64,000 bases of DNA from Enterococcus florum (GTDB lineage Bacteria > Bacillota > Bacilli > Lactobacillales > Enterococcaceae): positions 1-64,000 of the forward strand of contig NZ_BJCC01000034.1 of assembly GCF_004309355.1 (NCBI RefSeq), written 5' to 3'. The notes under the pieces are model-generated. The model searched no databases. It was given only the letters and a program-made list of their open reading frames with translations, and was not told the origin of the DNA. The position numbers were made by a program, and so were the translations under genes. Shown piece by piece: positions 1 to 8,239 of the stretch. Numbering within the stretch: the stretch's first letter is position 1; every line of letters begins with the position of its first letter.

Positions 1-39
1 AAGACGTTCAATACTCAAATTACGAGTTTTGAACGTCTT
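1..39. terminator. Bidirectional hairpin terminator
   Basis: The arms AAGACGTTCAATACTC and GAGTTTTGAACGTCTT pair over 16 positions with one mismatch around a short AT-rich loop, followed by T residues. It lies at the window edge, so the gene to its left is not visible. A second hairpin sits at 55-75. Confidence 0.7.
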
Positions 40-54
40 TTGTCTACAGTCTGA

Positions 55-79
55 AACAGCTCATGACGAGCTGTTTTTC
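55..79. terminator. Hairpin terminator downstream of the formate/nitrite channel gene
   Basis: AACAGCTC and GAGCTGTT form an 8 bp stem with a 5 nt loop. The T run lies on the + strand side, so it stops transcripts entering from the left best; it lies just past the minus-strand stop codon at 83-85. Confidence 0.6.
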
Positions 80-82
80 TGG

Positions 83-955
83 TTAATCGACATAGTCTGT
101 TTCTGTTTTGTTCAACCAAGCATAGCCCAAGCCCATTACCAACCCTCCACCGATAAAGTTTCCGATCAATGTGAAGAACAGATTATGAAGAATATTGGCT
201 GAAGTCATTTCAGCGATCGTCCCATGGGAAGCAAAATAAGCGAGTGAAAATGCTGGGAAGTTCGCGATAACGTGCTCATAGCCCAAGAAAGCAAAGATAA
301 AGATGATAAAAATGATAGCCATCACTTTCGCAGCGTCATCTTTCATGCGCATGCTGATCAGCACTGCAATATTTACTACGATATTGGCAAACATGCCTTC
401 TACTAAAATCTGCAGCGTTGATTTCGTAAGCTTGCTTGCGATCCCAGTAAACATATAATTTCCCGGCTCAAGATGTCCAAAAGGTGCTGTTAATGAAAGG
501 AGGTATCCGCAGATTACTCCGCCAATCAAATTAAAGAATATACAAGTGAATAATAATTTAACACCGAATGAAAGAGAGACCTTTTTCCGATATACGCCTA
601 CTGTCATGTACAACATATTCGAAGTTCCCAGCTCTGCATTCATAAAAAGAATCATGACCAGTGACCAGCTGAACATAAATGCATAGGCCATTTTTTCCAG
701 TCCAGGAATCGCCTCTTGGGTGCGAATCGCAATATAAAACGCGATCGCTGTACCTAATGATAAAAATAAGCAGGCAAATACAGAACGAACTGCGTAGCGG
801 GCAAAACTGCTTTCGATCAATTGTTTCTTTTTCATGATCGATTTATCCAATTGACTCATCAATGGAAAATACTTTCCTTGCACGTCTTCTTTTTCCATCT
901 TTTGGGAAGCCTCCGTTACCTCTTCTGTTATTTCCATCGCCAAATTCGACTTCAT
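83..955 (-). CDS. Formate/nitrite transporter (FNT) family channel
   Basis: A 290-residue polytopic membrane protein of the formate/nitrite channel family, expected to move formate, nitrite or a related small monovalent anion across the cytoplasmic membrane. A hydrophilic N-terminal segment of about 55 residues precedes six hydrophobic segments; the stretch with ELGTSNMLYM and FFNLIGGVICGY resembles the conserved pore region of the family. The frame is open further upstream to a TTG, but the ATG at 955 has an AGGAAGG ribosome binding site, and a consensus promoter lies inside the longer version, so the shorter start is preferred. It appears monocistronic. The transported ion cannot be told from sequence. 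Confidence 0.88.
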   Translation of the reverse strand: MKSNLAMEITEEVTEASQKMEKEDVQGKYFPLMSQLDKSIMKKKQLIESSFARYAVRSVFACLFLSLGTAIAFYIAIRTQEAIPGLEKMAYAFMFSWSLVMILFMNAELGTSNMLYMTVGVYRKKVSLSFGVKLLFTCIFFNLIGGVICGYLLSLTAPFGHLEPGNYMFTGIASKLTKSTLQILVEGMFANIVVNIAVLISMRMKDDAAKVMAIIFIIFIFAFLGYEHVIANFPAFSLAYFASHGTIAEMTSANILHNLFFTLIGNFIGGGLVMGLGYAWLNKTETDYVD

Positions 956-997
956 TTGTTTCCTTCCTTCTCCTGATAGTAGGTCATAATTACTCGT

Positions 998-1026
998 ATC
1001 ATACAGTATTTTCAAAACATTTTCAA
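998..1026 (-). promoter_or_regulatory. Promoter of the FNT channel gene
   Basis: On the minus strand, TTGAAA (1021-1026) and TATGAT (998-1003) are separated by exactly 17 bp. Its position inside the longest possible reading frame supports the ATG start at 955. Confidence 0.65.
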
Positions 1027-1060
1027 TATTTTTTCACAGATAATTTTCTTAGAGATTTCT

Positions 1061-1089
1061 TTGAGAATGATGGTAAGAAGAGTTACCAT
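1061..1089 (+). promoter_or_regulatory. Possible promoter of the OsmC-family gene
   Basis: TTGAGA at 1061-1066 and TACCAT at 1084-1089 have a 17 bp spacer, about 30 nt before the start codon. The -10 element is weak. Confidence 0.4.
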
Positions 1090-1119
1090 AGACGTATGAA
1101 TAAGTGAGGAGGAGCTTAC

Positions 1120-1557
1120 ATGGTGAAACAAGTATTGAAAGCAGAAGTGGAGTCGTTAGGGGGGTTGCAGTTGAAATGCTCAGCTCGCGGATTTGATTTT
1201 TTGATTGACGAACCGGAAAACGTCGGCGGCAGCAACCAGGCGATGAATCCTTTAGAAGCCCTGCTTTGTTCGTTAGGTGCCTGCAAAATGATGGTAGCTC
1301 GTTTCTTCTATCAGGCGCAGCAGATTAACCTTCATTCGATGAAAGTCGAAATGCTTGGAGAAATCGATTCCGAGCGTTTAAAAGGACTGGAAGGGATAAA
1401 AGTTGGTTTCTCGAAAATCACCACTCATTACACGATCAAAGCAGACAACACCGCGGAGGAAATTCAAGCCTTCATCTCTTTTATCGAACAAACCTGTCCG
1501 GTTAAAGATACAATCGTCAATACCCCTGAATTCGAGATCAAAATCGACGCTATCTAA
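1120..1557 (+). CDS. OsmC/Ohr family peroxiredoxin-like protein
   Basis: A 145-residue cytosolic protein of the OsmC/Ohr superfamily, whose members reduce organic hydroperoxides through two cysteines. The expected pair is visible: Cys55 in the SLGACK motif at the start of the central helix, and Cys126 in the EQTCPV motif. Length is normal. The start has a strong GAGGAGG site 6-7 nt upstream. It stands alone between two hairpins and is convergent with the wall hydrolase gene. The family contains YhfA-like proteins of unclear substrate as well as Ohr, and this sequence is nearer the former, so a detoxification role is inferred. Confidence 0.85.
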   Translation: MVKQVLKAEVESLGGLQLKCSARGFDFLIDEPENVGGSNQAMNPLEALLCSLGACKMMVARFFYQAQQINLHSMKVEMLGEIDSERLKGLEGIKVGFSKITTHYTIKADNTAEEIQAFISFIEQTCPVKDTIVNTPEFEIKIDAI

Positions 1558-1559
1558 AA

Positions 1560-1592
1560 AAACTGCAGGGATCAAATGATCTCTGCAGTTTC
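1560..1592. terminator. Bidirectional terminator between osmC-like and nlpC genes
   Basis: AACTGCAGGGATC and GATCTCTGCAGTT form a 13 bp stem (one G-U pair) with a 4 nt loop, flanked by A and T runs on both sides. Confidence 0.85.
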
Positions 1593-1600
1593 TCTTCAAT

Positions 1601-3556
1601 TTATTCAACTGGCGGCAAAATCGCCATCAATCCTTTGCTCAACGCAATATAGATTGGCGAAGTCGGCGGAATCTCTTCGATTGGTTTTCTTGATCGAGAA
1701 GAATTAGCTGCCAAAGCTATCAGGCTGTCTGCCTTGAACAAGCTTACAAAATGTTGTGTAGACATCACTGTTGGAATCTCTGGTCCCAATTCCAAGCTGG
1801 TGATCAATTTTGTTTTTAACACGTCGTTCAATGTGAAAGACGTTTGCAGATCCGTCAATTCCGGACGCTTGTTTTCGGTCTTTTTCGCTTCATCGTATGT
1901 CGTCAATTTGTAGGCTTCAATGATCGCATTTAGTTTTTCTGCGTATTTTTTGTCCGTCGCATAACGACCTTGCAAGTGCTTGGTTGCATCTTTGTACGAA
2001 TCAGCTTCCGACTTCCAGGCTGCTTTGTAGAAGTCCTTCTTGCCCTTAATCCCATCCTTCATCAACTTCGCATAATCTTCTAGAGACTCTTTGTAAGATG
2101 GGTACTTGCGAAATTCCGCTTTGATCTTGTACCCCTTGCCATCCTTGTCTTGTTCAGTCGTAGTAAAGGAAACACTTTGATTCTTATATTTCCCTTTGAT
2201 CCCAAACAAATTATAATTTGGTTCAGCTGCTAACGAACTGTTGCCTGAGCTGCTTTCTAAAATTGCCTGCGCAATCATGACTGAGGCATAAATATCATTT
2301 TTTTGCCCAATTTCTCTTGATTGTTCCGCGATTTTCTCAATGAACTTGTCTGTCGACTGGTTTCGATTGACAATAAAAGGCTGGTCAGTACTGTATTTCC
2401 CAAATGCATTAGACAGGGATGCAGAAGCTGCTGGCAATCCAGAAATTCCTACACGCAATGCAAAGGTCGGACTGAAAGAACCGATGCTGCCGATCTTTAC
2501 AACGTCTCCTGGTTGAGGTGCATGGATATATTGCCCATTTCCAATATAGATTGCCACATGAGTAGTGATGCTCGTTGGTGCGCCCCAGAACAGCAAGTCT
2601 CCTGGCTGTGCCGCGCTTAATGGAATCTGTGTCCCTGCGTATTGCTGGGTTCCTGTCCATCCGCCAATGTAATGACCTGTTGCTCGTGCGTAGACATAGT
2701 AAGCCAAGCCTGAACAATCGAAAGCATTAGGTCCTTTTGCTCCCCAAACATACGGCTTGCCCAAATGCTCGTAGGCTTCTTTTACGATGGCCGTTTGAAC
2801 ATCACTGCTAACGGTCGGCGTCTTTTGGTTAGAAGGCTCACGTACATCAGAAGGGGTGCCCGCTGGTTGACGATTGGTATCATTATTTGGGATCGTCGTA
2901 GACGGTTTGCTGTCATTTTTGTTGTCTTCTTTGGGTTTATCTGGCTTTGGTTTTGGTTTCGGCTCAGGTTCCGGTTTTGGATCTGGTTTGACTGGTGTCT
3001 TATCTTTTTCAAATACTGCTTTAAAGGAAACGTCCCCTTCCGGCATCTCGAAAGATTTGCCGTCGTTAGGCACTTCTTCATCCGTCACAGTATCCACAAA
3101 AGTTAGTTTTTTCAGCTTATATTGTTTAGCAGGCTTAACCGTAAAGGCTACCTCTTCCCCTGCTTCAATATCAGTGACCTTCTCTTTAAAGATCAGCTGG
3201 TTGCCTTCTTTGTCTTTATAGATCTTATCATCCATCACTTCATCATCAACAAGCAAAGAATAGGTCTTTTCCTCTGGCTCGCTAGAACTCGATGAGTCAG
3301 TCGTATCGGTGCTAGACTCCTGCTGTCCTGTAGACGAACTGCTGGTTTCGCTTGTTCTCGTATCTGAATCAGAAGAAGTGCGTTTTGATGACTCTGCAAA
3401 CGGCAATGAAGGTTGCGTTGTCGTCGTTGAGATGGCGCTTTCTGAACCTGTTGAGTTTTCCTGGGCACCTGCCGCAAAAGCCTGATGAGTCGACAGCACG
3501 GCTGGGGCGATCAGCGCTCCAACGGTCATCAATCTCGCCAGTTGGTTATATTTCAA
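1601..3556 (-). CDS. Secreted bifunctional wall hydrolase: NlpC/P60 plus glucosaminidase
   Basis: A 651-residue exported peptidoglycan hydrolase. Order of parts: signal peptide (1-29, cut near AFA-A), Ser/Thr-rich low-complexity stretch (about 30-95), a beta-rich InlB-B-like repeat (about 97-185), a Pro/Lys linker (about 188-245), an NlpC/P60 domain (about 255-370) with Cys281 in DCSG and His333 and His345, and a glucosaminidase domain (about 400-560) with Glu434 in the AILESSSGNS motif. It should cut both stem peptides and the glycan backbone. The start is TTG with GAGGGA six nt upstream, confirmed by the signal peptide. No LPXTG or LysM is seen, so surface retention is unclear. Related to enterococcal SagA in its peptidase domain, but the second catalytic domain is extra. 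Confidence 0.88.
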   Translation of the reverse strand: MKYNQLARLMTVGALIAPAVLSTHQAFAAGAQENSTGSESAISTTTTQPSLPFAESSKRTSSDSDTRTSETSSSSTGQQESSTDTTDSSSSSEPEEKTYSLLVDDEVMDDKIYKDKEGNQLIFKEKVTDIEAGEEVAFTVKPAKQYKLKKLTFVDTVTDEEVPNDGKSFEMPEGDVSFKAVFEKDKTPVKPDPKPEPEPKPKPKPDKPKEDNKNDSKPSTTIPNNDTNRQPAGTPSDVREPSNQKTPTVSSDVQTAIVKEAYEHLGKPYVWGAKGPNAFDCSGLAYYVYARATGHYIGGWTGTQQYAGTQIPLSAAQPGDLLFWGAPTSITTHVAIYIGNGQYIHAPQPGDVVKIGSIGSFSPTFALRVGISGLPAASASLSNAFGKYSTDQPFIVNRNQSTDKFIEKIAEQSREIGQKNDIYASVMIAQAILESSSGNSSLAAEPNYNLFGIKGKYKNQSVSFTTTEQDKDGKGYKIKAEFRKYPSYKESLEDYAKLMKDGIKGKKDFYKAAWKSEADSYKDATKHLQGRYATDKKYAEKLNAIIEAYKLTTYDEAKKTENKRPELTDLQTSFTLNDVLKTKLITSLELGPEIPTVMSTQHFVSLFKADSLIALAANSSRSRKPIEEIPPTSPIYIALSKGLMAILPPVE

Positions 3557-3700
3557 AATTGATCCCTCGTTTCGTGATAGTTTATCATAATTTTAATCAC
3601 AGATATCAATCTAATAATAACACGTTTCATTTTGCTTGTCTAAAGAAAGTCGCATCAAGAATTCTCTTTTTTTTCGTTTTTTTTGAGAAACATCACAGCT

Positions 3701-4042
3701 TTACCGATTGATTAAAATTTCTTTCATCTTTTTTGCGGCTTCTCTTTCATAGTAATGTGTCAATCGAACGGTTCCTTGTTCCATCGTCTGCCAAATTTTA
3801 TTTTTTCCCAGTTCGATCGTGTCACGCTGGTGATCCATTACTTCTTTGGCATAACCGAGAACCAGTTCAATCGCCTCCTTGGTCGGTCTGTCGCTTCGAA
3901 AATAAGCAGGACAAGACCTTAAAAATTCTGCAAGATCGCTGTTTTTTGAAATTTTCCAGTCCTCTACAAAATCATTTAATGCGTCGACTAAGTCCTTGGT
4001 TTCGATATCCCACAGCTTTACTGTGGCCGCTTTGTTCAACAT
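3701..4042 (-). CDS. Hypothetical protein, 113 residues
   Basis: A soluble, charged, mostly helical small protein with no signal peptide or membrane segment. I do not recognise the family. The start ATG is preceded by GGCGGGG. It lies between the divergent metal exporter gene and the wall hydrolase gene with its own spacing, and gives no functional hint. Confidence 0.6.
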   Translation of the reverse strand: MLNKAATVKLWDIETKDLVDALNDFVEDWKISKNSDLAEFLRSCPAYFRSDRPTKEAIELVLGYAKEVMDHQRDTIELGKNKIWQTMEQGTVRLTHYYEREAAKKMKEILINR

Positions 4043-4276
4043 ATTACCCCGCCTTTTTTGTATTCGTTTACATATAGTATAAATACATTTGTTAGCAATC
4101 CCCTGAGAGTCCCCGAAAATTTCTATTAAAAGGTCCGGAATATTTCAACAGACCACCAACCTAAACCAATGATCTTGTGATTTAATTATTATTATTTAGG
4201 TCATCCTTAATCCTTTTTTTCTAACACTATTTTCGCTATACTCGAAATTATTAGTATTTGATAAGGGAAGTGCCGT

Positions 4277-5434
4277 ATGTTAACTAGATTAATCCATTAT
4301 GCAACAAAAAAAAGCAAGACCAATCAGCGAACGACTATCGGATTTCTGGCTGGAGTGCTCGGGCTGCTCTCAAACTTAGTTTTGTTTCTTTCAAAATTTT
4401 TTATAGGAACTTTTTCCGGCAGTGTGTCGATTATGGCAGACGCGATGAACAACCTCTCTGATACAGCCTCGTCTATTATTACTTTAGCTGGTTTTAAGAT
4501 TGCTGGAAAACCTGCTGACAAAGACCACCCCTACGGACACGAACGATTTGAATATGTTAGCGGATTTGTTGTATCGATTTTGATTACGTATGTTGGATTT
4601 CGCTTTTTAGACAGCTCATTTGATAAAATCCTTCACCCTGCCAATGTTCGACTCTCTTCGATCGTGTACATCGTGCTGGTGTTATCGATTTTAATGAAAT
4701 TTTGGCAAGGCAGTATGTATAAACGTTTAGGGGAAGCGATTCATTCGAATACTTTGTTTGCTACGGCTCAAGATAGCATGAACGATGTATATACTACGAT
4801 CGCTGTATTGTTTTCAGCGATCGTTGAATGGTTGACCGGATGGCGGATCGATGGATACATTGGCTTTTTGATTGCGTTGTACATCATCTATTCCGGTATT
4901 AAAATGATCAAAGAATTTGTTGATGAATTGATGGGAATGCGTGCTCCAGAAGAGGAAATCCTCGCCATTAAGCACTTGCTGCGCCACTACCCCAATATTA
5001 TCGGGTACCATGATTTGCTGATTCACAGCTATGGACCGAACAGCGTTTTTGCCTCGGTACACATTGAAGTGAATGAAGCTTGGAGCTTGTCTTACGCCCA
5101 TGAGGTGATCGATCGAATCGAACAAGACGTGAAAGAAAATCTGGGGGTCGATCTAGTCTGTCATCTAGATCCTTACCCTATAGATGATGAAGAATTCAAG
5201 CGAGTTTCACCTAGGCTGAAGGGCCTGCTGCGTGAGATCCACCCTCATTTGCGAATGCACGACTTGCGGATCGATACAAGCACAAAGCCAGAAACTTTGG
5301 AATTCGATTTAGTGATTCCTGAGGAACTAAAACAGTCTGATCAAGAAATCTACGACCGTATCGTTCAAGGATACCAACAACTGAATGGACCGGTACAGTT
5401 CAAAATTACTTTTGACCGAACGTACTTACTCTAA
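4277..5434 (+). CDS. Cation diffusion facilitator (CDF) family metal exporter
   Basis: A 385-residue CDF transporter, expected to export Zn2+, Mn2+, Fe2+ or similar ions in exchange for protons. Six membrane segments occupy about residues 20-215, followed by a long cytoplasmic domain. Metal-site motifs are visible: SIMADAMNNLSD in the second helix and DHPYGHERFE after it. An extended C-terminal region after the usual regulatory domain makes it longer than the approximately 300-residue minimum. AAGGGAAG precedes the ATG. It is monocistronic with a terminator. The ion cannot be fixed from sequence. Confidence 0.88.
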   Translation: MLTRLIHYATKKSKTNQRTTIGFLAGVLGLLSNLVLFLSKFFIGTFSGSVSIMADAMNNLSDTASSIITLAGFKIAGKPADKDHPYGHERFEYVSGFVVSILITYVGFRFLDSSFDKILHPANVRLSSIVYIVLVLSILMKFWQGSMYKRLGEAIHSNTLFATAQDSMNDVYTTIAVLFSAIVEWLTGWRIDGYIGFLIALYIIYSGIKMIKEFVDELMGMRAPEEEILAIKHLLRHYPNIIGYHDLLIHSYGPNSVFASVHIEVNEAWSLSYAHEVIDRIEQDVKENLGVDLVCHLDPYPIDDEEFKRVSPRLKGLLREIHPHLRMHDLRIDTSTKPETLEFDLVIPEELKQSDQEIYDRIVQGYQQLNGPVQFKITFDRTYLL

Positions 5435-5438
5435 ACAA

Positions 5439-5466
5439 GCATGCCTGAAAATGGCATGCTTTTTAA
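5439..5466 (+). terminator. Terminator of the CDF exporter gene
   Basis: AGCATGCC and GGCATGCT pair around TGAAAAT and are followed by TTTT. Confidence 0.8.
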
Positions 5467-6278
5467 AATGAGCGATAGACATATTGGTTTTTAGGCGCTG
5501 CAATTTTCTGTACGTTTTCTACTTCTACCGTAGGCAGCATTCGATGGAAAGGCGTAAAATATTCCGTTTCGATTGTGCCCTCCACCCTTAGCCACTGATT
5601 ATTCCTGCTCGGTTCTGGCAATTTGACTTGAAGACCAAAGACGCCAGAATCTGCTACACAATGAATGATCCCAAAACGAAATAGAAAGTCATAGGTCTGC
5701 TGATCGTTGATGGTTTCGTAAACAAATCCCTCGTAAATAACCTTCTTCCCTACAAATGTATTGGGGTACGTGTAAATCAATTCCATAACCTCTAAATAAT
5801 TCTCATCTGTGATCGTCAGAACTTGATCCTTTTGATATTTTTCCATCAATTGATCCATCTGATGCGCATAATCGGTTTGATTGTAATAGATGCTGGTATC
5901 TGGTTTTAAATATTGCGTGTTCATTTCCGGATCGCCGATAGATTCCTGACTTACAGGAAAACTAAATCCCTTTGCCTCTACGATTGTGGTATCCAAGCTG
6001 ATCGTTGGGAAAAACATCCCAATGATCAACGGCAGACTCAACAAGACATAAGAAATCACGCGCTGATGCTTTTTTGTCAATCCATGATCACTGTGTTCGC
6101 TCACCTTATCTGCACTTGACCACGTTTTTAACTGGACCAGCGCCATTAATAAGGAAAGGCCCATCGTTAAATAAGTCAGATAGCGGTAATGAGTATTGAT
6201 GTATTGATCCAATCTATTCGTTACCTGTAAAAACATCATTAATTCAAAATACCCTGATACGATCAAAAAACGAACCAT
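5463..6278 (-). CDS. TIGR03943-type putative permease subunit
   Basis: A 271-residue membrane protein with hydrophobic segments in the first 100 residues and a soluble C-terminal half (about 105-271). It resembles the TIGR03943/YcgQ proteins that are almost always encoded next to a UPF0718/DUF318 permease, as here with a 38 nt gap. The C-terminal domain (about 150-260) would sit outside the membrane and looks OB-fold-like by its pattern of beta strands, which is inference. The two proteins probably act as one transport or folate/metal-related complex of unproven substrate. Confidence 0.75.
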   Translation of the reverse strand: MVRFLIVSGYFELMMFLQVTNRLDQYINTHYRYLTYLTMGLSLLMALVQLKTWSSADKVSEHSDHGLTKKHQRVISYVLLSLPLIIGMFFPTISLDTTIVEAKGFSFPVSQESIGDPEMNTQYLKPDTSIYYNQTDYAHQMDQLMEKYQKDQVLTITDENYLEVMELIYTYPNTFVGKKVIYEGFVYETINDQQTYDFLFRFGIIHCVADSGVFGLQVKLPEPSRNNQWLRVEGTIETEYFTPFHRMLPTVEVENVQKIAAPKNQYVYRSF

Positions 6279-6316
6279 TGATCTGCACCTGCCCTTCTAA
6301 CAGAATGAATCCGAAA

Positions 6317-7201
6317 CTAAATTAGGTATGCGTAAAACGCCACCACAAGCAAAATGATTGTTAGCAATTGAAGAATGAATGCTGCTTCAAAATGGTGCTT
6401 CATCATCATTAAATTCTTGATGTCAACCATCGGACCGAAAACCAAAAATCCAACGACCGAATTCATTCCAAACAGAGAAAGCAGCGAGGAACCGACAAAC
6501 GCATCTGCTTCAGAACAAAGCGACATGGTAAAAGCCAGCATCAGCATGACGAGGATCGATAAAATTTTTGAAGAAGCCAGCCCCACCATCCACTGCGTAG
6601 GAAAATAAACCTGCATACCCGCAGCAATCAGCGCCCCCAGGATCAAGTAACGTCCCGTATCAAAAAATTCATCGATGCTGTGAATAAAGACAGACATAAT
6701 AGGTGACTTTTCGGCATGGGCATGAGTATGCGAATGCCTTTTACGATCACTTTCTTTAAGAATGGGACCTTGATGAAGATAAGCGATCCATGTGCCAATG
6801 ACCAAGGCCACCAGCAAACTGCCGCCCACTCGCAGCAAAGCGAGTTTCATACTATTGCCTAACGCTACAAATGTAGAAAAAAAAACGATTGGATTAATAA
6901 TCGGTGCGGTAACCATAAAAGCAAAAGCAGTATGATTAGGCACACCCTTTTTGATAAATTGACTCACGATCGGGACGATTCCGCATTCACAAGACGGAAA
7001 GAAAAATCCTAATAATGACCCCACGATCACCGCCAAAAAACTATTTTTGGGAATTATTTTTTTTACTCGCTCAGCCGTCAAAAAAACGTGTAATGCACCT
7101 GAAATCAGGCAGCCCAATAAGACAAAAGGAATGGCTTCGATCACGATGGATAAAAAGATTGTACTAAGCTGTAAAACAGAGCTGGGAAGCAATTGAAACA
7201 T
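6317..7201 (-). CDS. UPF0718/DUF318 family permease with His-rich loop
   Basis: A 294-residue polytopic permease with about eight hydrophobic segments. It carries the family motif FPSCECGIVP near residue 70 and a second Cys-containing motif, SLCSEADAF, near residue 225. The cytoplasmic loop near residue 150 contains RKRHSHTHAHAEK, a cluster of alternating histidines typical of metal-binding loops. First gene of a two-gene unit with the TIGR03943 partner. AAAGGAGG precedes the ATG. Substrate is unknown; a divalent metal or metal complex is suggested only by the loop and by the nearby CDF gene. Confidence 0.75.
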   Translation of the reverse strand: MFQLLPSSVLQLSTIFLSIVIEAIPFVLLGCLISGALHVFLTAERVKKIIPKNSFLAVIVGSLLGFFFPSCECGIVPIVSQFIKKGVPNHTAFAFMVTAPIINPIVFFSTFVALGNSMKLALLRVGGSLLVALVIGTWIAYLHQGPILKESDRKRHSHTHAHAEKSPIMSVFIHSIDEFFDTGRYLILGALIAAGMQVYFPTQWMVGLASSKILSILVMLMLAFTMSLCSEADAFVGSSLLSLFGMNSVVGFLVFGPMVDIKNLMMMKHHFEAAFILQLLTIILLVVAFYAYLI

Positions 7202-7343
7202 AACAGTCCTCCTTTTTGCTTGTTTACTATATCGCTAGACCCCTTTTCAGACAAGCTGCTTTTAAAACAACGAAAAAAAATTTAAAAAGTTTTTATCATT
7301 TGAAAATAAAAAAAACACTTGTTGTTTTAGAATCCTTAAACAC

Positions 7344-7388
7344 AAAAAAATAAAGTAAACTTTTTTAATTGAAGTTTACTTTATTTTT
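7344..7388. terminator. A/T-rich hairpin in the gap before HU
   Basis: AAATAAAGTAAACTT and AAGTTTACTTTATTT form a long stem with flanking A and T runs, so it could end transcripts in either direction. No gene ends immediately beside it. The rest of 7202-7600 has no convincing gene; it holds three short repeats of a GAGAAAAATGCCGCA-like sequence. Confidence 0.55.
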
Positions 7389-7606
7389 CCGGAATAATTG
7401 AATTTTTCGTTTTATCTCAATTGTGAAAATCAAACGAGAAAAATGCCGCAATCTCATTCTGTGTTCCAGCAGGTAGACTAAACTTTCGATTCATCGATTC
7501 TTACATAAATAAATTTTTTCGCTTAATACAAAAATACCGCATTTCAACGCTAAAAATCGAGAAAAAATGCCGCATGAAAAAAGATTGTGAAATTTTTTTT
7601 ACAAAA

Positions 7607-7637
7607 AAACTCGTTGATCAACGACCAACGAGTTTTG
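7607..7637 (-). terminator. Terminator of the HU gene
   Basis: AAACTCGTTG and CAACGAGTTT pair around a 9 nt loop, just past the HU stop codon; T residues follow on the minus strand. Confidence 0.8.
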
Positions 7638-7642
7638 AATCA

Positions 7643-7918
7643 TTATTTTACAGCGTCTTTTAATTGTTTACCGGCTTTAAAAGCAGGTGATTTGCTTGCT
7701 GCAATCGTGATTTCTTCCCCAGTTTGCGGGTTGCGTCCTTTACGTGCTGCACGCTCACGTACTTCAAAGTTACCAAAACCAATGACTTGTACTTTCTCGC
7801 CATCTTTTAATGAAGATTGGATGCCGCCAAACAGTGCGTCAACCGCTGCAAGAGCGTCTTTTTTTGCCAAACCAGTTTTTTCTGCTACTTGTTCAACTAA
7901 ACTTTGCTTATTGATCAT
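7643..7918 (-). CDS. hup: DNA-binding protein HU
   Basis: A 91-residue HU-family nucleoid protein that bends and compacts DNA as a homodimer. The N-terminal helical dimerisation part, the [20 protein letters not shown] region entering the DNA-binding arm, and the C-terminal [16 protein letters not shown] are all present. Length is standard. GGAGG sits 6-7 nt before the ATG. Single gene with promoter and terminator. Confidence 0.97.
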   Translation of the reverse strand: MINKQSLVEQVAEKTGLAKKDALAAVDALFGGIQSSLKDGEKVQVIGFGNFEVRERAARKGRNPQTGEEITIAASKSPAFKAGKQLKDAVK

Positions 7919-7959
7919 GATATAGCCTCCGTTATTAATTAAAGTTTATTCCAAAGTAT

Positions 7960-7988
7960 ATTGTATTCGTTCTCTTATTGAAAGGCAA
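7960..7988 (-). promoter_or_regulatory. Promoter of the HU gene
   Basis: On the minus strand TTGCCT (7983-7988) and TACAAT (7960-7965) are separated by 17 bp, about 40 nt before the start codon. Confidence 0.6.
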
Positions 7989-8028
7989 CTGTTAAATCAT
8001 AATATGGCTAATTTCTCACTTTTTTTCT

Positions 8029-8064
8029 TTTTTATTTTATTTAGGAACAAAAATAAAATAAAAA
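8029..8064. repeat. Perfect A/T-only inverted repeat upstream of the Mga pair
   Basis: Arms of 14 bp made only of A and T (TTTTTATTTTATTT and its complement) flank an 8 nt loop. It lies between the divergent HU and Mga genes in a strongly AT-rich stretch (7990-8235) likely to be curved. Mga-family proteins such as MgaSpn and MafR are known to prefer curved AT-rich DNA, so autoregulation is a reasonable inference. Confidence 0.5.
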
Positions 8065-8183
8065 TTTCTAAGTTTTTTTAAAACACTTCTGTTATTCCTT
8101 ATTATCACAAGTTTTTATTTATAATAATTATCACTACCACTTAATAAAATAACGCAATGTTGCCTATTCTCATAAAGAGATAG

Positions 8184-8212
8184 TTGTTTTATCAATTCTT
8201 TCGCATTATATT
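8184..8212 (+). promoter_or_regulatory. Candidate promoter of the Mga pair
   Basis: TTGTTT (8184-8189) and TATATT (8207-8212) with a 17 bp spacer, ending 27 nt before the first Mga start codon. Confidence 0.45.
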
Positions 8213-8239
8213 AAATAAAAAAAATACCGGGGGAAGAGT

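Noticed and set aside
862-1107. Plus-strand frame opposite the FNT N-terminus
   Set aside because: No ribosome binding site; it overlaps the FNT promoter and coding start on the other strand.
2765-3221. Plus-strand frames opposite the Pro/Lys linker of the wall hydrolase
   Set aside because: Low-complexity Phe/Gly-rich translations that are reverse-strand images of the PKPEP repeat.
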